Below are positions 12,188 to 23,788 of a DNA stretch of 64,000 bases, in pieces (the first letter of the stretch is position 1; every line of letters starts with the position of its first letter). Under the pieces are notes generated by a model. The model searched no databases and was not told the DNA's origin. It saw only the letters and a list, made by a program, of their open reading frames with translations. The translations under genes and the position numbers were made by a program. This stretch comes from Fallopia convolvulus (taxonomy: Eukaryota; Streptophyta; Magnoliopsida; Caryophyllales; Polygonaceae): contig OZ024736.1 in the NCBI GenBank assembly GCA_964016875.1, positions 38,596,707 to 38,660,706 on the forward strand, read 5' to 3'.

Positions 12188-12635
12188 TAGACCTGTCAAT
12201 CGGGTCGGGTCGGGCGGGTTCGGGTTAGGTTATTTCGGGTTCGGGTTAAATCGGGGTCGGTTTCGTTATGGGTCATGGGTCAATAGGGTCGGGTTGTAGC
12301 GGGTTTTCGGTCGGTTCGGGTTGACCAGCGGGTCTAAAATATCCTTTTTTTTATGATTATTAAAGTCAATTTTTAATTTAATAATAATTTTTAATTTTAA
12401 TATATTATTTTCATTTATTTTAATAATAAAATATATTATAATTTTCAAAATAAATTTAATTTTTTTTGTAAATATACCAAATCGGTCAACCCAACGGGTT
12501 TTCGGTTTCAACCCAACGGGTTTCGGGTTCTATCGGATTCGGTTGATTTCGGGTTCAAATTTTCGGGTCTTGACCCTAAAATTATCGGGCGGTTCGGGTC
12601 GGATTATCGGGTTCGGTCAGCTTTTGACAGCTCTA
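12188..12635. mobile_element. hAT-type MITE with G-rich termini (copy 2)
   Basis: A 448-bp element is flanked by a perfect 8-bp duplication CTCATATG (12180-12187 and 12636-12643). The ends are TAGACCTGTCAA and TTGACAGCTCTA. Like copy 1 at 2428-3018, its outer parts carry GGGTTCGGGT-type motifs and its centre is AT-rich. Same family as copy 1; no coding capacity. Confidence 0.9.
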
Positions 12636-12643
12636 CTCATATG

Positions 12644-12961
12644 TGACCATTGATCATATGAAAAAATTGTCCATACTTGAAATTATCGTACTTTTCTTAA
12701 AAAATGAAAACAAGAATACCTAGTGACTGTGATTTACGAGTTCATTTGCTGATGATGAGGCTCAGATTGAAGAGGGAGGGTCAAGACTCAAGAATGAAGA
12801 TGCTGTCTCAGAGTCGTTACGTGGCTGCGACTCCTACTCCAATAACTCTATCCAAATTAATTATCGATGCCGATGGGACCTCGTGGGGCCACTTCTCCGT
12901 TGTCATCATAATTCGTAGGAGTACTTTGGTAGTTTGGCTGTAATTAACAAGTATTTTTTTT
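12644..12961. other. Spacer, nothing recognised
   Basis: Short non-repetitive stretch between the MITE and the poly-T (12954-12961) that marks the 3' tail of the minus-strand LINE. The 79-codon ORF here shows no protein family feature. Confidence 0.45.
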
Positions 12962-13197
12962 CATACAACGAAAGGGATTAGGGGGCTACGTCCGTATAGT
13001 GGCGTACACCGCTCTAGCCTATTACCGCGGATGAGATCAAGGAGGCCTAGATTGGCTATCAACGTAGAAGAGGAGACTCTGAAGAAGGAACGAGCGATTA
13101 TATAATCAGAGGCAGAGTTAACCTCCCTAAACACATGAGTAAGACTCCAAGATATATTGAAGGATTCGGTGAAGATAATCTCAATTTCCCACGGTGG

Positions 13198-13295
13198 TAT
13201 AAGGGGACATGTTGGGTTGAGCGCACACAAGCCCATGGGGTTCCATACTAAAACCAATTGGCAATAAGAGGAGTAACCCAATGATATATATGTTA
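13198..13295 (-). mobile_element. 98-bp LTR-like insertion in the LINE
   Basis: Flanked by a 5-bp duplication GGTGG (13193-13197 and 13296-13300); removing it restores the LINE RNase H reading (KVKPP then WEIEIIFTES). On the minus strand it has the 'TACTCCTCTTATTGCC, AATTGGTTTTA' pattern seen in plant TRIM-type LTRs, so it may be a small solo LTR. The ends are TA...TA rather than TG...CA. Insertion is well supported; its class is an inference. Confidence 0.65.
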
Positions 13296-13538
13296 GGTGG
13301 TTTCACTTTAGATTTTAGATGTGGAATAGATATCATTCTCAACAGGCGTCAATCAAACATTGGTTGTGTCCCCCTCAAACTCAACACGAGAGCAACCACA
13401 ACGAACGTGCTTTGATACCCTCACGAAGGACAAGAGCCTCGACAATGAGCACAGATTGGGAACATGCAAAGCCACCATTCAAACTAATAATTTGGCCACG
13501 AGGATTTCTAAGAATGAAACAAAACGATGAGGCGCCAT

Positions 13539-13692
13539 TGAAGAATTTTGTGGTGTGAAAACCCGATTAAGATTAACGTGAAAACAAGTATATATACAAG
13601 GCTCTAAGCTAACCCTAATAGCTATACAAGGCAACCATAATATTACATATATTACACATAAGGAAAGCCAATATATACAATTCACTCTAATA
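13539..13692 (-). repeat. 3' LTR of Copia-2
   Basis: 154 bp. On the minus strand it starts TATTAGAGTG and ends CTTCA. The usual TG start is TA in both LTRs. The polypurine tract (minus strand ACTTGAGGGAGAA, plus 13693-13705) sits directly upstream on the minus strand. Confidence 0.92.
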
Positions 13693-15038
13693 TTCTCCCT
13701 CAAGTTGGAGCATGGGGATCTCGAATGCCCAACTTGCCCAAAAGAATATGAAACTGTTGAGAACCAAGGGCCTTGGTGAGTATATTCGTTGGCTGAGATC
13801 GTGTACTAATATGAGAAGTCTGAATGGTGCCAGCAAGTAGAAGGTCTCGAATAAAGTGACAGTCAATCTCAATGTGCTTAGTCCGACCATGAAACACCGG
13901 ATTAGCACCAGTGTGAAAAACAACTTGACTGTCACAAAACAAACACATAGGAGTAGAATGAGAGATGCCCAACGAACGAAGCACCTCTTTCAACCAGATA
14001 AACTCACATCAAGCGCTTGCCATATCATGATATTCAACTTCTGCAGATGACCTGGAGACAGTATGTTGTTTCTTCGTCCTCCAAGAAACCGGTGAAGAGC
14101 CAAGCTGAACAAAGTAACTAGTAACCGAACGACGTGTAAGAGGACACGTCGCATAATCAGAGTCACAATAAGCAGTAAGAGATAAGCTTCCACTAGAAGA
14201 CAAGAAGACACCCTGACCAGGATGACTCTAAGATATCTGAGGACTCGAACAACAACATCCCAATGATCCACATTAGGCTCTTGCATGAACTGAGCAAGAG
14301 TATGAACAACAAAGAATATCTCAGGACGTGTAATAGTCAAGTAAATTAGACACCCAATCAAACATCGATATCTATCAGGAGCATCAAATAACGGTCCAGA
14401 GGAAAGAGCAAGTCTATGATTTTGTTCCATAGGGAACTCACATGGCTTGCTAGCAAGCATACCAGCTTCAGACAAGATATCAAGAGTATACTTTCGCTGA
14501 GTCAGAAACAAACCCTCAGCAGAACGGGCTATCTCAATGCCAAGAAAATACTTAAGTAAACCAAGATCCTTCATATATAAACAGGAACTCAATTGTACTT
14601 TAAACTTGGCGATGGCAGCAAAGTCGTTACCACCAATAATGAGATCATCAACATAAATCAGAACATGAAGGCAGACTCCAGAACGAGTAAAAGAGAAAAG
14701 TGAATAATCAGCTCGGGACTGAATAAACCCTAACTTGCGCAGAGCGGATGCCAAGTTGGCAAACCAATTCCGAGGTGCCTGACGAAGTCCATACAGAGAC
14801 CTATTTAGCCGACAAAACTTGCCAGATGCACTAGCAAAAACGGGAGGAGGTCTCATATAGACTTCCTCATGCAAATCACCATGCAGAAAAGCATTATGAA
14901 CATCCATTTGATGCAATTCCCAATTCAGAATAGCAGCAACATCAAGAAAAGTCCGAACAGAAACCATCTTGGCTACATGAGAAAATCTGAAAATGTCTCC
15001 TTGTAGTCAATGCCAGCCTTCTGATTATTACCCAGAAC
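13693..15038 (-). pseudogene. Copia-2 reverse transcriptase/RNase H
   Basis: The downstream half of pol after the nested solo LTR. It begins near GIDYKETF (about 15020) and holds the RT motifs WELHQMDVHNAFLHGDL and LIYVDDLIIGG. RNase H follows in another frame (CDSDYATCPLTRRSVTSY at about 14160) and ends with TKHIEIDCHFIRDLLLAG (about 13870). Frame changes near 14980 and 14240 break the ORF. The stop lies about 8 bp before the 3' LTR, as in related elements. Confidence 0.88.
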
Positions 15039-17986
15039 TGTAATAATTGCGGTTTTAAAGGATATTTTTGAATTTTTCTCGGATATCCTTTTAACCTTTT
15101 TGTCCGTTTTAACGCTTAATCCAATATTTTTGTTGGAGATTAAATCCTAGAAAATTATTGGTGATATCCTAAAATCACAAAGAAATGATTTTATGGATCG
15201 GTGTGAATTCTAGGATTTTTCAGTGGAAAAAGAATATATTTATTGGATAAGCCGTGTCTCAAATTATGTACTGTAAAGGATTTAAAATACGAAACGGAAG
15301 CCTTAAAAATTGAAGGCAAGATAAAATCATGGAAAATTGATTTTATTGGTCTACATAATTTACGAGACGTTTTTCCTTTACTAAGTTTTTTCATCCGAGG
15401 TATATAATTTTACCGCTTTAACGCGAGTCCCGTTTCGAGACGGGTTATGGATTTTAAAACCTATCTTTTTTCTTTGCTTAATAAAGAAGGCAGTGGAGAA
15501 AGAATTCTTAGCCGGCATAACTTTTTTGCCTTGACAAAGTTTATCTTTAGTTTCAAAAAGGAAGAAAGGAGCAAGCGAGATAAGGACGACCACGGACTCG
15601 GGGAAACCGACCCATCTTCACCGCCGGCTACTCTCCGCCCCGTCCACCTCCATCTCCTCCACCACCTCTTCTTCTTCTTCCATCCTTTTGGGCTTGTGGC
15701 TGCTGCGACTGGAACCAGCGAGAGATCAGCTCGGAACGACCGGTTCGGGAGGAAAGAGCTTCACCGCCGGTTATCTTCTCTGCCATGTTATGCAACACCG
15801 TCGGCGACCCCCAACTCCTCCGACCACCAACCACCGCAAGGGTTACTCCCCGGCAACTCCCAACCACCCTCGGGCTCGGAGATCGAGCCACTATCGAGCC
15901 AAACGAGCCATGGGCTCGAGTGAAGGTACATACGATCGAAATTAATTAGTAAGTTGATTGTGGAGCCACCGTAAGGGCCTTTCGGTTCCACTTTGATAAT
16001 TAAATTTATGGTTTTTATAATCTTGACGTTGATACGGTCCCACAGGTTCAAACCGCTCGAGGAACGGACATCAGAATCTTCAGTTATAGCGAATACAAGT
16101 TTTGGATATCGATTGGTAGGTAAAGGACTTCGGATAATTACTCAGGATTCGTTGTTAATCTGTTTGATCGGAGATTTGGTCACCTTTAAGAACTGTTGCT
16201 AATGAACATTTTTTATTTATAAAATTGTTTCAAAAGTGAAGCGGATAATTAGTTATAATTCCGCCAAGATGGCTCCTTAAAGCATGATAACTAAGGATTT
16301 AATTATAAATCGATATACGGAAATCAAATCGTTTATCGATTAGGAAGTTGTAGGAGTTGAGAATACAACTAAGAAGTGTTTCTGTGAGCTCGTTTCTGAG
16401 AAATCCTTTTGTTATATTTGTCAGAAGGATGATAAAGATTACTGTTGAATCGCTAAGAACGTTGAGCACGCCTTATAAGGCAAGTGGACGATTATCTCTT
16501 GCGTTATTGTTATTAAATGAGGAATTGAATCCCATTTAATATTTGCATTGGGAACAACTTGTATGATTAATAAAATACGATAAGTGTTGTTTTGTTAGAA
16601 ATAATGACCATATTGTTATTCATTTAGTTTCGCGCTAGAACTGGATTTAGGTCCGTTGTATGTGACCTTGTATGTTTAGTTGTCTCATGCTGAGACATTG
16701 ATATGGATTAACTTAGTTCAGGGATGTGAGCTTAGTCTCGGAAGCATCTATTTAAAACTCGTATTAGGCAGTATCAATATTGATCCCCTAATACTTAGGA
16801 CATGACCATGGACCGCTCTACGCTTGAGGGGTGACTATGCACTCTAGCTAAGTGCATTTATTCAATATGTGTTGGTAGTGGATTATGGATGAAACAGGCC
16901 CTCTAATCTCTCCATCATTGGGACCCGTACTATTCGTTGTTCAAGGATGAAATATGCCCTCTGACCTCGATGGTATTGTGTTCCATTCAATATGTGTTGG
17001 TAGTGGATTATGGATGAAACATGCCCTCTAATCTCTCCATCATTTCGACCCGTGCTATTCGTTGTTCAAGGATGAAACAGACCCTCTGACCTTGATAGTA
17101 TTGTGTTCCATCGGCAGTGGTTCGAGCCGATTAAAAGTTGCCAACTTGTTTGTGAAAAGTTTTGAAAGTAATACAAGATAAGTGCGTTAGGCACATTAAT
17201 GTACCCGAATGGTTAGTCTATTCGACAACCATTCTTTCTCCCGGTTACGAATAATTCTTAATCAAACTTTGATTAAGTCAATCTGATTAGTCGACGGAGG
17301 TTTTTCAAAATGTGATGTGAATAATATGAGTTCCCAACAATTGTTCATGCTTCTTAAAAGAAACCACAAGCGGTGGTGTTCTCTCTTTTGACTATGCGAG
17401 TCTCCTTCTTATTCTCTATAAGACTGCTAACTGTTGGATCATAATCCGATGCCGATATGTTTTGTCACAACCATAAGAACCAACTTAGTTTATCCGCTTG
17501 TTTAGTCTTTCATTAGACTAACCCGTCCATCTTCTTTTCTTTTATATGGTCGGCTGGTGTCCACCGTTGGTTTACGACACATCAGATTCTTCTTGGAAGT
17601 TGATTCAAGAGGCGGATTCCGAGGTTTGAAGCTCCAGAAGTTGAAGAAAGGTTTCCAATGTCTATACTTAAGTGAAGATCATGGTTGAACTACTTCAAAG
17701 TAAAGCTGAGTTTCAGAAATAAGAACTTAAGGAAGACTGGATGAAGATTTTGTTTAAATAGAAGGTTGTTCTATTTATTTATTAATTCTTTTTAAGTTAA
17801 GACTTGTATAAGACCTTTTATTCTCTTTTCCGCTGTAAAGTTTTACTTAATTTTGTTAGGTTTTAAATGGATTCATTTACCTTGTTTTTAGTTTGTTCAG
17901 TCAGTTTAAAGTCTTGGGTAGCTTCGGTTTAGTCTTAATCGGGGTTACTGGCGGTAATACCTCCATGGTAGGAAGGGGGTGTTACA
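15039..17986 (-). mobile_element. Solo LTR, Gypsy (Tekay-like), nested in Copia-2
   Basis: A 2948-bp insertion flanked by a perfect 5-bp duplication AGAAC (15034-15038 and 17987-17991). On the minus strand it starts TGTAACACCCCC and ends ATTATTACA, the TG...CA form with the TGTAACACCCC start common in large plant Gypsy chromovirus LTRs. It holds no gag-pol motifs, so it is most simply a solo LTR left by recombination between two LTRs. Removing it joins KARLVVLG to NNQKAGIDY of the Copia-2 reverse transcriptase. ORFs inside (for example 15447-15923) are low-complexity and not taken as genes. Confidence 0.88.
16861..17110. repeat. 125-bp tandem duplication inside the solo LTR
   Basis: Two direct copies, 16861-16985 and 16986-17110, start TTCAATATGTGTTGGTAGTG and differ at a few bases. 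Likely part of the LTR regulatory region. Confidence 0.85.
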
Positions 17987-17991
17987 AGAAC

Positions 17992-20900
17992 GACCAACCT
18001 AGCCTTGTACGTATACCTCTCAACAGTACCATCAGATTTATACTTAACCTGATACACCCACTTGCAGCCAATGGGTTTCTTACCGGGAGGAAGATCAGAA
18101 AGAGTCCATGTCCCATTACGCTTTAAAGCGTCAATCTCAGCTTGCACTGCTACCTGCCACAGTGGATCAGAAGCAGCAACAGCAAATGAAGTAGGCTCTG
18201 GAATAGACTGAACAACGACAATAAAAGCAACATGTGCAGGCGAAAATCGTGAACAGTTAACATAATCAACTATAGGATAGGATGTACCTGACAACCTAGA
18301 TGGTTGAGATGAAGGAGACAATGGGATTACAGAGCCACACACAGTATTGCAAATGTAGCCTCTTAACTTCATAAAAGGAGTCCGATCTCGGGTAGAACGA
18401 CGGGGTATTTCTTGAACAACAATAGGAGAGGATTTAACCCCACCTCCCCCATAAATTGTCTGCGGTGGGGCTAATGTGGAGCTAGGAATAGAATCGGCTT
18501 GAACAGAATCAGAGGAAGATTGAACCCCACTCCCCCTGACGTCTGTCTGCGTTGGGGCATTTGTGGAGTCAAGGTGAGTTTCTTGAACGGCAACAGAAGG
18601 AGATTGAACCCCACTCTCCCTGTCGTCCGTCAGCGATTGGGAAAATGGGTCACGGATAGTGTCAAAAATAGACGGGTGTGGTTCTGCACTAGATGGTGCA
18701 ACAATAGTCAAAGAGGCTTGAAAAGGAAAAGGTGTTTCATAGAATGTAACATCAGCAGATACAAATCGTTCACGAGTCTCTAAATCATACATTTTCCAAC
18801 CTTTTTGATCGTTCGGATAACCTAAAAATATGCATTTTCTAGCCCTAGATGTAAATTTATCAGAAAGACGTGGAACAATTGATGCAAAACACAAACAACC
18901 AAACACACGTAATCAATCAAAGCAAGGCGACCGACCATTCAAGATTTCAAAAGAAGTTTTGTTTTGAAGAAGAGGAGTTGGAGTGCGATTAATTAAATGA
19001 GCAGCAGTTAAGATGCAATCTCCCCAAAATTTTAAGGGTAGATGAGCATGAAAACGAAGTGCTCTAGCAACATTTAAAATATGTCGGTGCTTTCGTTCAG
19101 CTCTATTGTTTTGTTGAAGTGTTCCAACACACGAAGTTTGAAATTCAATGCCATTTTGAGCAAAATAAGAACGCATGCAAGTAAATTCAGTTCCGTTGTC
19201 ACTACGAAAACGTTTAACTTGCTTATCAATTTGACGAAGTGTCATAGCACAAAAATTTTCAAGCAAAGAAGCAACTTCACTTTTATTAATCATAAGATGA
19301 ATCCAAACTCCCCTGGAAAAATCATCAACTAATGTTATAAAATAACGAGCACCACTGACAAAGGGGGTCCGATAAGGTCCCCAAACATCACAATGAACAA
19401 TAGGAAAAGTAGATCTAGTTTGCTTAGCCCTATGCCAACTATCACAATAGTCTAAGTGACCATTTATTTTAACATTAGGTAATTGCTGAAGTACAGAAAG
19501 GGAAGGATGACCAATACGGGAATGCCAAAGGGCTATAGAATCGGCTTCAATCCGTGAAGCAAGCACTGTTGTAGTTGCCACACATAGCCAGTAGACCCCA
19601 TTCGCTCCTCACCCGCTCCAATCAAGGTCATCGTAGTACGATCCTATAAAATGCATAGCTTATCAGTTACTGTCACAATGAAATTTTGATGCTTCAATAA
19701 CTGAGCACAAGATATCAAATTACAAGTCAAGTGAGGGACAAAAAGAACGTCCCGAATAATTAATCAATCGCTGAATCGCACAATTCCAGCCCGACAAGAA
19801 GTAGTAGTAGAACCATTTGGCAATAAAATAGTCGAAGTCTCAACAGTTTTAAGATCAGTAAGCAAAGAGTGATCTCCTGTCATATGAAACGAGGCGCCAG
19901 TATCCAAAATCCAGTTAGAACACATACCATGATTGTTGCTTGACGAACTAGACTTAGAATTAACGAGATTGACCATATGTTGAAATTGAGAATCCGACAG
20001 CCCGGTACCAGCCACATCAATGGCTGTCAAGTTCCCGAACAACGCCGAACCAGTGCTCGATCCCTCGGCATCCTACGCAGCGTTTTCTACGCTGCGCCCG
20101 CGGTAATTCTTGGCGCTCGCGGATTTTGGCTCCCCGGCGCTGCTGTCGGCGTTCCCAGCCAAACGCAACTTTTATTGCGCAATTCTGTCAGCAGACCACC
20201 AACTCGGATATCCGACGATCTGATAGCAAGTCCGAGCCTCATGCCCAACCTGATTACAATGGGTGCAATATGGACGCTCCCCCTGGTGCCTGCCGTCGCT
20301 GCGAACTGCCGCTGAGTCCCGATTTTCGGCACCGCGATCAACATTATCATAGCGCCGATCAGATCGAGCGCCTCCTTTGCTAGCCTGTGCAGCGAACGCA
20401 GCACCCTCGACAACGACCCGATTTTCACGCCCAACGATGACAGTACGCTGGCATTCTTCTGCGATCACCATGGCGTAAACCCTGCTAAGTTGCGACAAGG
20501 ATTCCTGTGCCAAGATATGCGAACGAACAGTAGCAAAACCATCATCTGGCCCCATCAGAAACTTGTGAATGCGCTCCTCCTCGCGCTCCCGTGTGATTTC
20601 ATCGACCCACTTGCATTCACATTTACCGCAAGTATAGCGCCTCAAACATTCATAGTTCGACAATTCATCCCAGATGCGCTTCAAGCATCCGAAATAATCG
20701 GCCGCACTCTTGCCCCCTTGAACACACAGAGCAAGATCGGATTGCAATTGATGAACTTTCGGTCCATTCCCGACCGAGAAACGCTGCTTTAAATCCCCCC
20801 ACAACTCTTTAGTGGAGTCATAGTATGTAATCGTGAACCGGATGGACTCCTCGATGGATTGAATGATCCATCCGACGAGCATGGAGTTAACACTCCACCA

Positions 20901-21210
20901 ATCTTCCATCCCATCCAAATCGTCTGGCCTCATGGTGGAGCCATCAATGAAGCCGAGTTTCCGCTTTGCCTGAAACACATTGCGGATACACAACTCCCAT
21001 TCTTGTAGTGGTCGTGCTTAAGAACCACGAGGCAAATCTTCATTCCGGGGTGATCTGACGGATGAAGATAGAAAGGTGAGTTTGGTTTGAGATTGTCTTC
21101 TTTTCCCGGCATGATTGGAATACGAGAAAGATGACAGAATGTTGAACAGATTGAACGATGACAATCGATGGAGTTTCGGCGTGGAAAAAGGTTGCGTGAG
21201 GCTGCCCAAC
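17992..21210 (-). pseudogene. Copia-2 gag, protease, integrase and RT start
   Basis: Read right to left: gag (about 21112-20172) with SPFYLHPSDHPGMKI, RKLGFIDGSTMRPDD and the zinc knuckle CTHCNQVGHEARTC; protease WILDTGASFHMTGDH (about 19920); integrase (19581-18913) with LWHSRIGHPSL, DVWGPYRTPF and the DNGTEF core; then the integrase C-terminus and linker (MFGCLCFASIVPRLSDKF from 18906) and the RT start GCKWVYQVKYKSDGTVE ending at KARLVVL where the solo LTR cuts it. Breaks separate gag, protease and integrase, so the polyprotein is not continuous. Confidence 0.9.
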
Positions 21211-21238
21211 TAGGGTTTGGATCGGAGAAAATTTCGTC

Positions 21239-21250
21239 GCTCTAATACCA
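21239..21250 (-). other. Primer binding site of Copia-2
   Basis: The minus strand reads TGGTATTAGAGC directly after the 5' LTR, one base different from the standard TGGTATCAGAGC initiator tRNA-Met site. Confidence 0.85.
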
Positions 21251-21404
21251 TAAAGAATGTTGTGGTGTGAAAACCCGAGTAAGATTAATGTGAAAACAAG
21301 TTTATATACAAGGCTCTAAGCTAACCCTAATAGCTATACAAGGCAACCATAATATTACATATATTACATATAAGGAAAGCCAATATATACAATTCACTCT
21401 AATA
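21251..21404 (-). repeat. 5' LTR of Copia-2
   Basis: 154 bp, the partner of 13539-13692; differences are few (for example TTTA in place of TTCA at the end). Also starts TATTAG on the minus strand. Confidence 0.92.
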
Positions 21405-21933
21405 GCCATCTTCATTCTTGGCCCTGTAGAAATTGAGTTTAACAAAATCAGATTGTGGAGCAACTCATTTTATCCCAACTCTTTTTCGTCTTGGTTTGTT
21501 CGCATTTGTTATTGACATGTTGTTGAGGTTCCTTGCATTTGATTTTTTGTTGGACAAGCGTCCCCTTACTTTTTCATTTGTTTTTTAATTAATTCAGTGA
21601 TCTTATTGTCATCACCTCGGGTATTTTGTTTTGTTGGGTTGAAGATTTTTTTGTTCATAAAGAACCAAATACTCCACCAGGAGTAGGTTAACCATTCAAA
21701 CTCTTCTTTAATTTGGTCAAGAGTTTTCTTATATCATCGAGTGGTTGAAGAGGGTTTCTGATTTATGTACTTAGTTGAATGAATTGGTTCACGAATTTGA
21801 TATTGATTTTATTAAGAATTCGTTGGATGTGGTTGCAATGTAGGAGGAGGTGTGTGAGGTTCTCTGACACCCCAAGACATTCATCACATTGGGTCGGAAC
21901 CGCTATGTTCATTTACAACATCTGTTTTGTTGG

Positions 21934-22463
21934 TGTTGGGAAAATCCGATCACCTACTGGCAATAATAACGGCAACACAAATCCACAAGAGAAATCAGAA
22001 ATAAACAATAAAGGAAGACAAGAGATTTGTTGACCCAGTTCGTCAGAATGACTACGTCTGGGGGCACTACCAAGCCAGGGATATCCACTAGGATTACAAG
22101 ACCTCAGTCTAACCTAATCTCTCTAGCGCTCTGATTTTTCCCTCTCTCTGCTCTCTGGTTTTCAGCACACCAATTACAATAACCTAGTTGGGTTTAAATA
22201 GAGGATCCTAGGATTAAAGATAAAAACAAGATATTACAAGATATTGCAAGGATAGAATATTCCAATATCCCCTAGATATTATTCTCTCCTAATATCTAAT
22301 ATCTTTTATCCATTAATGATAGAAAATCTCATCTACCAAAAATAGAAGACGCAATCTATCCAAAAAAGATCTCGTCAAACTTGCCAAGCAAGTAACCCGA
22401 CTCTCGCTTCGCCTTTGCCTCCTTTTTCCGCCTAATCCCGAATCAGGCTCCATAATCCCAACA
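21934..22463 (-). mobile_element. 530-bp solo LTR inside the LINE
   Basis: Starts TGTTGGGAAAATCC and ends AATCCCAACA, flanked by a perfect 5-bp duplication GTTGG (21929-21933 and 22464-22468). A TATA-like TATTTAAA on the minus strand (about 22193) suggests minus-strand orientation. No internal domain is present, so it is a solo LTR, probably Copia-type. Excision on paper restores the LINE reading frame across the site. Confidence 0.88.
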
Positions 22464-22600
22464 GTTGGAAGTTCATTGTGTGCTATTTTTTCGCGAAAGT
22501 TTTGCATATTTGACGATGAATCATAGTGGTTGAAGTTAACTTGTAACTTTTGGCGGCATTATGAAATTGGTGTGTATAGAGAACTAATTAAAATGAACGT

Positions 22601-23479
22601 CAAATTGCATAAGGGAGACTTTTGCTTTGGAAGACCAGCGAAAGCGAAAGGGGCAACTAAACCCGGAAATGATGAGGCTGCCTAAATTTGATGTTGATGG
22701 TCTTTTTAATCTTCTTATAGTCACAGTTTGCATTTTGTTTTATAAAATATTTTGTTTGATTAAGAAATACTTTCTAAAACAATTTTTACACGAGAAGTCC
22801 TTTCTTTTCTTTTTTCCGTTTTCCATAGGTTTATTTTTATGCTTTAAATAAGTTAGCAATTTTCTTAGGTAGTTAGGTAGTAACGTTCACTCTTTGAACT
22901 GACACACTTTGTTATTAGACAATAGCCAGCCATCTTCAGCATAATCATCAACTACCTGGCCAAAATAATTTTGCAAAATTTATTTGTTGTTACGCTACGG
23001 GGCATTAATTCAGTATTTAGAAAAATTGAATAATCATAGGTTTTAATATTATGGTTTTGATACGAATTTTAGAAATTAAATAATCCAGTACACAGGTAGT
23101 GGGTTTTACGCGCGTTGGTTCTGGTATTTCAGTTGGTAGGCCCCATACCCACCCACCCACCTCCACTGCCTTATTTTCTGGTTGCAAAAATGCTTTTCTT
23201 TCTTCTTAATCTGATTTCCATGCACTATAAATAATGGAGTATAAAAATAAGAGGATTTTTCGTCATTTTACGACCTAAATAATTAAATAATTTTTCTGAT
23301 AATAAAAAAATAAAGCATTAATTTGGAATATTTGTTGCTGTATGACTTTTATGATTTTAACGATTGAAAGAGGCTATTGTTTTGCACTGGTTGCTTACAT
23401 GTGTTTCTCAATTGCTTGCTCAATTTCAACCCTATTGTTTTCTGTCGTTATCAATGTATATTAAGTAGTAGTATGTACT
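22601..23479. other. Region upstream of the ankyrin gene
   Basis: No gene recognised. A short open stretch at about 22600-22685 (GDFCFGRPAKAKGATKPG) looks protein-like but was not identified. The rest is AT-rich and presumably contains the distal promoter of the gene at 24211. Confidence 0.4.
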
Positions 23480-23687
23480 GTTCTAGTGTTCTTCCCTTTT
23501 CTCTTCATTCATCTCTCCTCCATTTGTCCCTATTTCCCACTTTCTTCTCAATTTGCGTCTCCCACTAGCGCTTCTAAAAGCCAACACCGAAAAGGCCCTC
23601 TCCATTATCAAACCAACCCAAACCGACCTATCAATAACACAAGGTTGTTTCTCTTCGAATCTATCAATCAATCTACAGACTTATTAT

Positions 23688-23692
<5 letters not shown>

Positions 23693-23723
<31 letters not shown>
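23693..23723. repeat. (CT)n microsatellite in the ankyrin gene leader
   Basis: About 15 CT units, followed by two shorter TCTCTC blocks. Pyrimidine-rich tracts of this type are common in plant 5' leaders. Confidence 0.9.
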
Positions 23724-23727
<4 letters not shown>

Positions 23728-23749
23728 CTCTCTCTCAAGTCTCAAGTTA

Positions 23750-23788
23750 ATGGGTTTTGCTGCGGTAGATGGAAGAGAGCAACAGTAG
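23750..23788 (+). other. Possible upstream ORF in the ankyrin gene leader
   Basis: ATG GGT TTT ... CAA CAG TAG encodes 12 residues (MGFAAVDGREQQ). It sits just after the (CT)n tract and before a likely leader-intron donor (GTATCTC at about 23809). Whether the transcript begins upstream of it is inferred, not shown. Confidence 0.4.

Larger units (their letters stand above)
13534..21409 (-). mobile_element. Copia retrotransposon with 154-bp LTRs (Copia-2)
   Basis: Minus-strand Copia element flanked by a perfect 5-bp duplication GCCAT (13534-13538 and 21405-21409). Both LTRs are 154 bp (13539-13692 and 21251-21404). It was inserted into the RNase H part of a LINE. Gag-pol runs from about 21210 down to 13693 and is interrupted by a 2948-bp solo LTR at 15039-17986. 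Gag features such as SPFYLHPSDHPGMKI and the short LTRs resemble the Ale/Retrofit group of plant Copia elements. Frameshifts make it inactive. LTR sequences differ at only a few sites. Confidence 0.95.
12962..22600 (-). mobile_element. LINE 3' part, split by several later insertions
   Basis: Minus-strand LINE remnant read in four blocks: about 22600-22464, 21933-21405, 13538-13296 and 13197-12962. Block 1 runs directly into block 2 once the solo LTR is removed, giving AHNELPTKQML, then AVPTQCDECLGVSENL and THLLLHCNH, the zinc-finger-like region after plant LINE reverse transcriptases (zf-RVT). Blocks 2 to 4 give an RNase H-like domain: APQSDFVKLNF, RNPRGQII, VLIVEALVLREGIKA, then SLTHVFREVNSASDYIIA. 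The plus-strand poly-T at 12954-12961 is its poly(A) tail. Stops and frame breaks are present, so it is dead. The upstream RT core was not found; the 5' limit near 22600 is approximate. Confidence 0.75.

Noticed and set aside
15447..15923. 158-codon ORF as a possible host gene
   Set aside because: It lies wholly inside the Gypsy solo LTR, is low-complexity (Pro/Ser/His-rich) and shows no family motif.
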